Shown one piece after another: positions 41,871 to 49,601 of a DNA stretch of 64,000 nt. The position numbers and the translations under genes are program-made. The stretch covers positions 992,001-1,056,000 of the forward strand of contig NZ_BMRZ01000002.1 of the NCBI RefSeq assembly GCF_014648895.1. The letters are read 5' to 3'. The first letter of the stretch is position 1, and every line of letters begins with the position of its first letter. Under the pieces are notes generated by a model that saw nothing but the letters and a program-made list of their open reading frames with translations, did not search any database and had not been told where the DNA came from. The stretch comes from Streptomyces tanashiensis. Lineage in GTDB: Bacteria; Actinomycetota; Actinomycetes; Streptomycetales; Streptomycetaceae.

Positions 41871-42464
41871 ATGGATCCGTACAACGTGCCGGTCGGGCCC
41901 GCGGCCGTGAACGGTCCCCGCTACCGCTTCCGCAACCCCGCCGGGCCGGCACTCGTCGTCCAGTGTCTGATCGCCACATCGGCCCTCGCCGAGCTGTACA
42001 TCGTCTTCACCGGCCCCGACGCCCCCTGGCTCGAGGACGGGGGCGCCGCGCTCGGCTTCCTCCAGATCGCCTGCTGGATCTCGTTCCTGGTCTGGTTCCA
42101 CCGCGCCCGCTGCAACGCCGAGGTGCTCGCCCCGGGCACCCACAAGTACGCTCCGGGCTTCGCCCTCGGCGCCTGGATCGTCCCGCTCGCCATGTGGTGG
42201 CTGCCCCGGCGCATCACCCTGGACATCCGGCGCGCCGGCGGCCCGCCCCGCGACGCCTGGCTGATCAACGCCTGGTGGTTCCTCTGGCTCTGCGACGGCC
42301 CGATCTCGGTCGCGGTGCACCTTCTGGTGCTCAAGCAGACCAACTACCACAACCCGGTCGACCACGCCATCGGCATCCTTGACTCCGTCCTGGCGATCGC
42401 CGTGATCCGCCGTGTGACCGCCGACCAGCCGGCCGGACCTCTCCCGTACTTCAACATGACCTGA
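41871..42464 (+). CDS. DUF4328 membrane protein
   Basis: A 197-residue protein with four predicted membrane helices: ALVVQCLIATSALAELYIVF, ALGFLQIACWISFLVWFHRA, FALGAWIVPLAMWWLPRR and WLINAWWFLWLCDGPISVAV. The FHRARCNAE and MWWLPRRI patterns are typical of DUF4328. Function unknown. The ATG has GGGGGGAAG upstream; an alternative in-frame start 19 codons earlier has none. It precedes the injection-system cluster but is not a known part of it. Confidence 0.75.
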   Translation: MDPYNVPVGPAAVNGPRYRFRNPAGPALVVQCLIATSALAELYIVFTGPDAPWLEDGGAALGFLQIACWISFLVWFHRARCNAEVLAPGTHKYAPGFALGAWIVPLAMWWLPRRITLDIRRAGGPPRDAWLINAWWFLWLCDGPISVAVHLLVLKQTNYHNPVDHAIGILDSVLAIAVIRRVTADQPAGPLPYFNMT

Positions 42465-42523
42465 ACGGCGGTCGCCGCCGACGTGAACGATCCAAGTGGC
42501 GGGCGCCACACAGGAGAAGAGTT

Positions 42524-42571
42524 GTGGAAGGACCCGTGGCGAGGTCCGGAAGCGCGGCAGCGGAGCGTTAG
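42524..42571 (+). CDS. Possible 15-residue leader peptide
   Basis: A very short frame (MEGPVARSGSAAAER) starts with GTG six bases after AGGAGAAGA, one of the better ribosome sites in this stretch, in the ~290-bp gap before the injection-system regulator. A small hairpin (GGACC/GGTCC) overlaps it. It could be a leader that couples translation to regulator expression, or chance. Confidence 0.2.
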   Translation: MEGPVARSGSAAAER

Positions 42572-42758
42572 CGAGACGTGAGTACCGCGCGGGAAGCTGG
42601 TCGAGACCATCGTGACCGGTGCACCGGCCACGGACCAGCAGACCACGGGGAGCCTCACCGTGCGGGGCGACCACCGGCCGGAAGGCCGCCGTCGCCCCGC
42701 CGGCCACTCCCGGGCGCCCGACCACGCCCGGACGGTCGAGGCGAGTGAGAAAGAGCAG

Positions 42759-43418
42759 GTGGCGGAAGTGCTCACCACACGAGTGACGGTGACGGTCCAC
42801 GCATCCGATCCGCTCAGCCGGGCCGGGCTCATCAGCCATTTAAGGCATCAGCCGAGCATCGACTTCGTGCCCGAGCACGACGACGGGGGCCGGGACGCCC
42901 CCGCGGTGGCCGTGATGCTCGCGGACCGGATCGACGAACCCACCACCGCGGAACTCAGGCGCCTGCTGCGCGGCCGCGACCAGCGCGTCGTGCTCGTCGC
43001 CCGCGAGCTGCGCGAACCCGACCTCCTGACGGTGGTCGAGTACGGGGTACGGGCCATCATCTGGCGCCATCAGGCCACGGAGCAGCGGCTGTTGAGCGCC
43101 GTGCACAGCGCGGCGCGGGGCGAGGGCGAACTGCCGCCGGACCTGGTCAGCCGCCTCCTGAACCAGGTGGGGCGCCTGCAGCGGGCGACGGCGGGGGGAA
43201 CGGCCACGGGAGGGGCGGTGCCGCTCTTCGGGATGGCGCCGCGCGAGGTGGACGTCCTGCGCCTGCTCGCGGAGGGCCTGGACACCCGGCAGATCAGCGA
43301 GAAGCTCGCCTACTCCGAGCGCACCGTCAAGAACATCCTGCACTCGCTCATGACCCGTCTCCAGCTCACCAACCGGGCGCATGCCGTCGCGTACGCGCTC
43401 CGCGAAGGCTACATCTGA
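42759..43418 (+). CDS. LuxR-type regulator of the contractile injection cluster, TTA-containing
   Basis: A 219-residue protein with a degenerate receiver-like N-terminal region (VTVHASDPLSRAGLISHL) lacking an obvious phosphoacceptor aspartate set, and a C-terminal LuxR HTH (APREVDVLRLLAEGLDT ... ERTVKNILHSLMTR). The start is uncertain: GTG 42759, GTG 42768 and GTG 42612 are all in frame; the N-terminal 49 residues from 42612 are low-complexity. Codon 42840-42842 is TTA. The stop overlaps the next start (TGATG), coupling it to the first structural gene. It is the probable activator of the whole cluster. Confidence 0.82.
   Translation: MAEVLTTRVTVTVHASDPLSRAGLISHLRHQPSIDFVPEHDDGGRDAPAVAVMLADRIDEPTTAELRRLLRGRDQRVVLVARELREPDLLTVVEYGVRAIIWRHQATEQRLLSAVHSAARGEGELPPDLVSRLLNQVGRLQRATAGGTATGGAVPLFGMAPREVDVLRLLAEGLDTRQISEKLAYSERTVKNILHSLMTRLQLTNRAHAVAYALREGYI
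42840..42842 (+). promoter_or_regulatory. TTA codon (bldA checkpoint)
   Basis: The leucine codon in ISHLRHQ is TTA. In Streptomyces this rare codon needs the bldA tRNA, which accumulates at the onset of aerial growth, so translation of the regulator is expected to be tied to development. Confidence 0.85.
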
Positions 43419-44056
43419 TGATCCATGAGATAGACGAGGCGCTGCGCCGGCTGCTCGCCCCGGCCGTCACGGGCGACGTCGCCTTCGACGCGCCGACCCG
43501 GGACTGGGCGGCCCGGCGCAACGCGCCCACGCTGAACGCCTACCTGTACGACATCCGGGAGGACGTGGCCCGGCGCGAGCGCGGCACGCGCGCCGAGCGG
43601 GACGCCGACGGGATCGTGACGCGGAGGCGTCAACCGCCGCGGTGGTTCCGGCTCTCGTACCTGGTGACCGCCTGGACCTCGCGGCCCGAGGACGAACACC
43701 GGCTCCTCTCGGGCGCGCTGGCCCTGCTCCTGCCGCACGAGGCGCTGTCCGGCGCCGCGGTGCCGGAGTCCGTGCGGTCGATGGCCACGTCCCTGCCGCT
43801 CTCCGTCGCGGTGCCGCCCGCCGAGTCGCGCTCGCTCGCGGACATCTGGTCGGCGCTCGGCGGCGAACTCAAGCCCTCGCTCGACGTCGTGGTCACCACA
43901 CCGTTCCCGGTCACCCCGGTGTACGAGGTGGCGCCTCCGGTCACCGAGGCGGAGGTCCTCGTGCGCGGGATCGACGGCGTACCCGGCGACTCCAGGCCCC
44001 GGGTGCGGCGACGCATCGGAGTCAGGACGGACTCGGCGCCGGAGGGTGGCGCGTGA
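43418..44056 (+). CDS. cis16: CIS cap/tube-terminator protein (DUF4255, Pvc16/Afp16-like)
   Basis: A 212-residue protein starting MIHEIDEALRRLL, the typical opening of the Pvc16 N-terminal domain (DUF4255), with NAYLYDIREDVARRERG and RWFRLSYLVTAWTSRPEDEH as further hallmarks. Homologues cap the distal end of the tube and sheath in contractile injection systems and R-type pyocin-like particles. Coupled to the regulator before it by TGATG and to the ATPase after it by GTGA. Confidence 0.85.
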   Translation: MIHEIDEALRRLLAPAVTGDVAFDAPTRDWAARRNAPTLNAYLYDIREDVARRERGTRAERDADGIVTRRRQPPRWFRLSYLVTAWTSRPEDEHRLLSGALALLLPHEALSGAAVPESVRSMATSLPLSVAVPPAESRSLADIWSALGGELKPSLDVVVTTPFPVTPVYEVAPPVTEAEVLVRGIDGVPGDSRPRVRRRIGVRTDSAPEGGA

Positions 44057-46059
44057 GCGAGGACGACCGCACGGGTCCCGACGGCCTGCTCGGACTGCTC
44101 TCCGCCCTCCGGGCGCGGGTCGCCGCCCTCGTGGACGCCCGCGGCGCCGGGGATCCCACGGCGGGCGACCCGCTGCGCGGCCTGTACGTCACCGAGGAGA
44201 CTGCCCGGCGGATCGCGGAGACGCCGCCGACGGCGGAGCGGGACCACGCCGTCCCGCTCCCGGACGTCGCCGGAGTGGACCGGCTCGCCCGCCTGACGCG
44301 GGACTTCGGGCTCACGGCCCTCGACGCGCACATCCTCGTCGCGGCGCTCGCGCCCGACGTGGACCGGGGCTTCGAGGCGCTGTACGGGTACCTCAACGAC
44401 GATGTCGGCCGGCGCCGCGCCACCGTGGCGCTGGCTCTGGACCTCGCGGGCACGGGCCCCTCCGACCCGGCCGCCCGTGACCGCTTCCACCCGGCCGCGC
44501 CGCTGCGGTCCGGCGGCCTCCTGGAGGTCGAGGACGAGGACCGGCCTCTGCCCGGGCGGGCCCTGCGTGTGCCGGAGCGGGTGGTGGCGCACCTCCTCGG
44601 CGACGACGGGCGGCTCGACGCCCAACTGGCGGGCACCGGAGTGGAACTGCTCACCCCGGCCGAGCCGGAGACCGATGTCGCCGCCACGCCGCTCGGCGCG
44701 CGTGTCGTCGCCGCCGGACCCGTCACCGTCCATCTGCGGGAGCGTGTCCCGGGGGCCTCCACCGATGGGGTGGTGGAGGCCCTGCGGGCCACCGGGCGGC
44801 CCGTGCTGCGGTACCGGCCGGAGTCCGTGGACGAGGTGACGGCGCGGGCGCTGGTGCGCGAGGCCAGGCTGCGTGGCGCCGCCGTGGTCGTCGAGCCGCT
44901 GCCTCCGCGGCCGGGGCCGCTGGTGCGCGCGCTCGCCTCGTCCGGCGCGACGGTGGTTCTCGCCGGCGCCGAGGCACCTGATCCCCTGTGGGCCCCGGAC
45001 GCGGAGCTCGTCGCCGTCGACACGCCGGGGGAAGCGGCGGGGTCCGGTGGTCTGTGGCACCGCGAACTCGACGCGTCGGAGCTGGACTTCGACCTGGACG
45101 CGGCCACCGCCCCGTACCGTCTGAGCGGCGATCAGGTGCGCCGGGCGGCGCGCTCCGCCCGGGCGCTCGCCGCGTTCGAGGGGACCGCGCTGACCCTCGC
45201 GCAGCTGCAGCGCGGCGCCCGGCTGGTCTCGGCGCCGCTCCTCGACAGCCATGCGCGACGGGTCCGGCCCGCCGTCGGGTTCGCCGATCTGGTGCTGCCC
45301 GAGGAGCCGCTGGGGCTGCTGCGCGAGCTGACCGGCCGGGCCCGCGACCGGGACCGGGTGCTCGGCGAGTGGCGGCTGCGGAGGGGCGGCGGGCGCGGGC
45401 GGGGTGTCGTCGCGCTGTTCGCCGGGGAGTCCGGCACCGGAAAGACGCTCGGCGCGGAGGTCGTGGCGGGCGAACTGGGCCTGGACCTCTATGTGGTGGA
45501 CCTTTCGTCGGTGGTCGACAAGTACGTCGGCGAGACCGAGAAGAACCTGGAGCGGATCTTCGCCGAGGTGGACCGCACGGACTGTGTGCTCCTCTTCGAC
45601 GAGGCCGACGCGGTCTTCGGCAAGCGCTCGGAGGTGAAGAGCTCGCACGACCGGTACGCCAACCTGGAGAGCGCCTATCTGCTCCAGCGCCTGGAGGCGT
45701 TCGACGGGATCGCGGTCCTCACGACCAACCTCCGGGCCAACATCGACGAGGCGTTCACCCGCCGGCTCGACCTGGTGGTGGACTTTCCCTTCCCGGACCC
45801 CGGGCAGCGAGTCTCGCTCTGGCACTCCTGCCTGGCGGGCACGCCGAGGGCGGAGGGAGTGGACGAGGAGATCGCGCGGTGCGCCCAGGAGTTCGAGCTG
45901 GCCGGCGGCGCGATCCGCTCGGCGGCGGTGACGGCCGGCTATCTGGCGGCGGCCCGCGGCTCGGCGGTGACCGGCGAGGACGTGCGCGCCGGGGCACGGC
46001 GCGAGTACCAGAAGGCGGGCCGGCTCGTCCCGGACGCCGGCATGCCCTGGGCGCCGTGA
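44053..46059 (+). CDS. cis15: CIS-associated AAA+ ATPase (Pvc15/Afp15-like)
   Basis: A 668-residue protein with a long N-terminal region and an AAA+ module: Walker A GESGTGKT (458-465), Walker B LLFDEADAVFG (about 513-523), sensor-like LTTNLRANIDEAFTRRLD. In characterised systems this ATPase helps assembly of the particle. The frame is open upstream inside the cap gene, but GTG 44053 with GTGA overlap and the loss of family likeness upstream fix the start. A near-perfect terminator follows, ending this first block of the cluster. Confidence 0.89.
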   Translation: MSEDDRTGPDGLLGLLSALRARVAALVDARGAGDPTAGDPLRGLYVTEETARRIAETPPTAERDHAVPLPDVAGVDRLARLTRDFGLTALDAHILVAALAPDVDRGFEALYGYLNDDVGRRRATVALALDLAGTGPSDPAARDRFHPAAPLRSGGLLEVEDEDRPLPGRALRVPERVVAHLLGDDGRLDAQLAGTGVELLTPAEPETDVAATPLGARVVAAGPVTVHLRERVPGASTDGVVEALRATGRPVLRYRPESVDEVTARALVREARLRGAAVVVEPLPPRPGPLVRALASSGATVVLAGAEAPDPLWAPDAELVAVDTPGEAAGSGGLWHRELDASELDFDLDAATAPYRLSGDQVRRAARSARALAAFEGTALTLAQLQRGARLVSAPLLDSHARRVRPAVGFADLVLPEEPLGLLRELTGRARDRDRVLGEWRLRRGGGRGRGVVALFAGESGTGKTLGAEVVAGELGLDLYVVDLSSVVDKYVGETEKNLERIFAEVDRTDCVLLFDEADAVFGKRSEVKSSHDRYANLESAYLLQRLEAFDGIAVLTTNLRANIDEAFTRRLDLVVDFPFPDPGQRVSLWHSCLAGTPRAEGVDEEIARCAQEFELAGGAIRSAAVTAGYLAAARGSAVTGEDVRAGARREYQKAGRLVPDAGMPWAP

Positions 46060-46079
46060 GGGCACGCGCCAGGCGAACG

Positions 46080-46117
46080 GCCGAGGGGGCCACCCGTGTG
46101 CGGGTGGCCCCCTCGGC
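46080..46117. terminator. Perfect terminator after the CIS ATPase
   Basis: A 17-bp perfect stem (46080-46096 with 46101-46117) with a TGTG loop. It lies between the convergent ATPase and the inverted membrane-protein gene, and should act in both directions. Confidence 0.92.
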
Positions 46118-46146
46118 TCGGTCGCGTCACGTCCGCCGCCGGCGGC

Positions 46147-47799
46147 TCACATCACGCTGCCGCCGACCATCTTGCGCAGGGTCGGCCAGTCGACCTCGCC
46201 CGTCGCGGTGAGTCCGACGGCCGTCTGGTACTCGCTGATGTGCGCCGCGACGCTGCTGCCGTAGCGGGTGGGCGTCACCTTGCCGGTACGGAGGTTGTCG
46301 ATGCCGTACTGGGCGCGGACACGCGCCTTGGACAGGTCGTCCGCGGAGTAGCTGCGGTTGTACGCCCACCAGAAGGCCGCGATGAGCTGCGTGGTCTCCA
46401 TCGTGCTGCTCCCGGACTTCACCTCTTCGGGGGTGACGCCCTGGGCCCAGAGGGAGGTGAGGGTGGCGCGCCCGAGGGTGCCCGGCGCGTCGGTGTTCAG
46501 GATCTCGCCGGAGTTCTTGCCGTTGTCGACGGCGTCCTTGACGACGGCGCGCTGGTAGCAGGCGATCGCGTCACGGGTCGCCCCGTCGATGACACCGCGG
46601 CTCCAGCTTCCCGTGAGCCTGCAGGGGTTGCCGCTGCTCATCGCGGCGAGCCGCTCCTGGGCGTACTCGACGACGAGGTCCTTCGCGTTGCCCTGCACCC
46701 ACGGGGGCACGGGCTTCGCCGAGGCCGGCGGGGGCGGGGGCTGCTGGTTGCCGCCGCCTCCCGTGCCCGGGCCGGGGTCGGTCGGCGCGCCGCCGCCGGA
46801 GCCGCCGGAGCCGCCGCCGGTGGCCCCGCCTCCCGTGCCGCCGCCGGCGCCTCCGTCACCGCCGCCTCCGTCGTCCTCCCCGGGCGGCGGGGGGCCGCCG
46901 CCGTCCAGCGGGGGCGGCTCGTCGCCGGGCGGCTTCGCCCCGCCGGACGTGGCGCCGCCGCCGGCGCTGGGCGGGGGTGCCTCGGGCAGCTCGTCCCCGT
47001 CGCCCTGCGGCGCGGGCCTGGGCGCGCCGGTCGCCTGGATCTCCTTGGCCGCGCTGACGATCTTCGGGGAGAAGCCGAACCAGAGCACGGCGAAGGCGAT
47101 GGCGGCGGTCACGAGGAGCCCGCCGACCACGACCAGCCAGTTCCCGAGGACGGGCCGCTGGTCGTACGTGCCCTCCAGGTCGAGGGCGGTGTCGTCGCCC
47201 GCCCGGCGGACGGCCACGGTGAACCGGTGCGACTCCTCGGCGCCGGTCCACCGCACGGCCTGCGGCCGTACGACGAGTTCCCCGAAGGCGGCGCGGCCGG
47301 GGGCGATCTGCACGGCGTTCGGCCGTACGTCGAAGGTGAGCCGGTTGGCCTCGTCGCGGACGATCAGGGACGCGGTGAGCGGGGTGTTGCCGAGGTTGTC
47401 GACGGCGATGCGGGCCCGTCCCCGGAAACGTCCGACGAGCGCGGGCGGCAGCAGTTCGGCGCGGGTCTCGGCGAAGGGCGTGACGGTCAGCCGGCCCTCC
47501 ACCACGTCGCGGGCGGCGGAGTTCTCCCGGGGGTCGACGCGGATGCCGTAGGCGAGGGGACCGGCCTCCACGTCCGACGAGCGGGGCGGAGCGAAGGTGA
47601 TCTCGGCGGTCCCCTCACTGCCCGGGTAGAGGCGGAGGACGTCCGGCTCCACCCGGGACCAGCCCGAGGGTTTGCCGACGAGGGAGAGCCGGTACTCCTC
47701 GACGGTGTCCCCGGTGTTGCGCACCCGCAGCCGGGCGGAGGTCCGGGTGCCCGGCTCGATGGTCACATCGGCCGGGTCCAGAGAGGTCCACATGGTCAT
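46147..47799 (-). CDS. Single-pass membrane protein with Ig-like domains and a peptidoglycan-binding-like C-terminus
   Basis: A 550-residue protein. Residues 1-210 are beta-rich and resemble two Ig-like/NEW3-type domains (TIEPGTRTSARLRVRNTGDT). One membrane helix spans about 221-243 (LVVVGGLLVTAAIAFAVLWF). A Pro/Gly-rich linker of about 120 residues follows. The last 160 residues include a peptidoglycan-binding-type repeat (EYQTAVGLTATGEVDWPTLR). No signal peptide, so the N-terminal part is probably cytosolic and the C-terminal part in the wall. It lies inverted inside the injection cluster, divergent from the effector gene, and could link particles to the envelope. Confidence 0.78.
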   Translation of the reverse strand: MTMWTSLDPADVTIEPGTRTSARLRVRNTGDTVEEYRLSLVGKPSGWSRVEPDVLRLYPGSEGTAEITFAPPRSSDVEAGPLAYGIRVDPRENSAARDVVEGRLTVTPFAETRAELLPPALVGRFRGRARIAVDNLGNTPLTASLIVRDEANRLTFDVRPNAVQIAPGRAAFGELVVRPQAVRWTGAEESHRFTVAVRRAGDDTALDLEGTYDQRPVLGNWLVVVGGLLVTAAIAFAVLWFGFSPKIVSAAKEIQATGAPRPAPQGDGDELPEAPPPSAGGGATSGGAKPPGDEPPPLDGGGPPPPGEDDGGGGDGGAGGGTGGGATGGGSGGSGGGAPTDPGPGTGGGGNQQPPPPPASAKPVPPWVQGNAKDLVVEYAQERLAAMSSGNPCRLTGSWSRGVIDGATRDAIACYQRAVVKDAVDNGKNSGEILNTDAPGTLGRATLTSLWAQGVTPEEVKSGSSTMETTQLIAAFWWAYNRSYSADDLSKARVRAQYGIDNLRTGKVTPTRYGSSVAAHISEYQTAVGLTATGEVDWPTLRKMVGGSVM

Positions 47800-47832
47800 G
47801 GGCGCAGGCTAGAGGGGCGGTCCTGCCGTCCG

Positions 47833-47862
47833 GCTGCCCGAACGTCTCTGTTCGGGGGCAGC
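47833..47862. other. Hairpin in the divergent CIS promoter region
   Basis: GCTGCCCGAAC (47833-47843) pairs imperfectly with GTTCGGGGGCAGC (47850-47862). It lies just upstream of the inverted membrane-protein gene in the 295-bp divergent gap to the effector gene. No clear promoter hexamers were seen in this very GC-rich stretch. Confidence 0.4.
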
Positions 47863-48094
47863 ACGAGGTGCCCCCGGCGGCCTCGCGGGTGCGCCCCGCG
47901 GGCGTGCGTACGGCCGGCCGGCCGCGCGGCGGGCCGGGTCGTGGGTCGCCGGCGTGACCGGGAGGGCACGCGCCCCTGCCCTCGCGACCGCCCCTTCTTC
48001 CCTCGCCGCGGCGGTGGGCGCGCGGCGAGAGTCGGAAGCGTACGAACGCCGTCCGGGACGAGAGCCGTCCAGGACCGAGGGGAGGGCAGGCGGG

Positions 48095-49534
48095 ATGGAG
48101 TCGATGCATCGCGGCGGGCCGGAAGCGCACCGAAGCGGTCGCCCCGTGCCCCGCCCGGCGCGCGCGCCGCTCTCGGCGGACGCGGCACGGTTCGCGGCGG
48201 CCGGCGGTGCCGCGCGCCTGGATCCGGGTGCGGCGGCGGCGCTCCAGCGCGCCGTGGGAAACGCGGCGTTCGCCGCGGCGGTGCAGCGCTCGGCGGAACG
48301 GGACGCGCACACGCACGGCCCCGGCTGCGGGCACGGGGAGACCGTGCAGCGGTCGGCGGAGCGCGACGCGCACACGCACGGGGCGGGCTGCGGGCACGGG
48401 GAGGCCGTGCAGCGGTCCACGGTCCCCGATGTGCTGCGCTCGGCGGGCCGCCCGCTGGAGGACTCGGTCCGCACGGACATGGAGTCCCGGCTCGGAGCGG
48501 ACTTCTCCGATGTCCGCGTCCACGACGACGCGGCCGCGAGGGCATCGGCGGCGGAGGTGGGTGCCCGTGCGTACACCTCGGGTGCCCATGTGGTCATCGG
48601 CGACGGCGGCGGCGACCGGCACACGCTCGCGCACGAACTGACCCACGTCATCCAGCAGCGGCAGGGCCCGGTGGCCGGTACGGACAGCGGCGACGGGCTG
48701 AAGGTCTCGGACCCGTCGGACCGCTTCGAGCGGGAGGCGGAGGCCAACGCGACCCGCGTCCTGAGCGGTCCCGCTCCCGCGACGGCGGCCGAGCCCGTCC
48801 AGCGCGCCGCCCGGCCGGCCCGGTCCGCGGCGGCGTTCAGCTGGGCCGACCCCATCCAGCGCGCCTGCGCCAGCTGTACCAACCCGAACTGCACCAACAA
48901 GTCGCTGTGCAAGTTCGGCACCCCGACCTACCAGGTCGGCACGCACGGCAACAAGAAGAAGGAACAGACCCGCCTCGCGCAGCTCTACGGCGCCCCCGTC
49001 AGCGGCAACACCCACGAGTCCGAGCACGTCATCGGCTACGAGCCGCTCTCCCAGACCAGCGGTCTGACGCGCGGCGGCTCCTCGGCGGCGAGGCAGCTGG
49101 AGAACCGCGCCCACGCCTACCAGGAAGTGGCGCCGTTCCACCGTGCCCACATCGGCACGGGAACGACCGGCACGGCGGACGCGTCCGGTCTCAACTCCCA
49201 CGACTACCGCGCCCAGCAGCGCGCCCTGATGGTGTCGGGCGACATCAGCAGCGCAGTCCAGCTCAACCAGCTCGGCTACGCCCATCTGCCCGGGTTCCAG
49301 AACCAGGCCGCCACCCCCGCGCTGCAGCAGGCGAACGACTCCTACAACGCCATGGTCGGTTCCATGCACTCCACAGGCGTCACCTACGCGGGCCCCACGG
49401 CCAACACCACCGTGGGCGTGGACTGGTGGCAGCAAGCGGAGATGCACGCCGCCCGGCTCATGGCCCAGGGCCGCAGCCTCGACGAGGCCCGGCACGAAGC
49501 GTACAAGCGCTACAACCCCGACTACGAAGGCTGA
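48095..49534 (+). CDS. DUF4157 (eCIS-core) effector with unassigned C-terminal toxin-like domain
   Basis: A 479-residue protein. N-terminal disordered region, then two 21-residue His/Cys repeats (63-104), then the DUF4157 domain with the metalloprotease-like HELTH (180-184) and DVRVHDDAAARASA. VQR/IQR tripeptides recur at boundaries. A cysteine cluster CASCTNPNC ... C (C258, C261, C266, C272) precedes a ~200-residue C-terminal domain with HESEHVIGYE (H307, H311) and YQEVAPFHRAH that I cannot assign. DUF4157 proteins are typical cargo of injection systems, and the variable C-terminus is usually the toxin. ATG 48095 follows GGGAGGG. Located directly before the sheath gene. Confidence 0.82.
   Translation: MESMHRGGPEAHRSGRPVPRPARAPLSADAARFAAAGGAARLDPGAAAALQRAVGNAAFAAAVQRSAERDAHTHGPGCGHGETVQRSAERDAHTHGAGCGHGEAVQRSTVPDVLRSAGRPLEDSVRTDMESRLGADFSDVRVHDDAAARASAAEVGARAYTSGAHVVIGDGGGDRHTLAHELTHVIQQRQGPVAGTDSGDGLKVSDPSDRFEREAEANATRVLSGPAPATAAEPVQRAARPARSAAAFSWADPIQRACASCTNPNCTNKSLCKFGTPTYQVGTHGNKKKEQTRLAQLYGAPVSGNTHESEHVIGYEPLSQTSGLTRGGSSAARQLENRAHAYQEVAPFHRAHIGTGTTGTADASGLNSHDYRAQQRALMVSGDISSAVQLNQLGYAHLPGFQNQAATPALQQANDSYNAMVGSMHSTGVTYAGPTANTTVGVDWWQQAEMHAARLMAQGRSLDEARHEAYKRYNPDYEG
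48281..48406 (+). repeat. 63-bp tandem repeat inside the effector gene
   Basis: Two units (48281-48343, 48344-48406) encode VQRSAERDAHTHGxGCGHGE with one internal substitution, giving two His4-Cys clusters that could bind a metal. Confidence 0.8.
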
Positions 49535-49601
49535 CACGGGCGCCCACAGCCGCAGCCGTCGCCTCTGATCCGTCCCACCCGTCCCTCCAGGAGTCTCCAG
49601 C

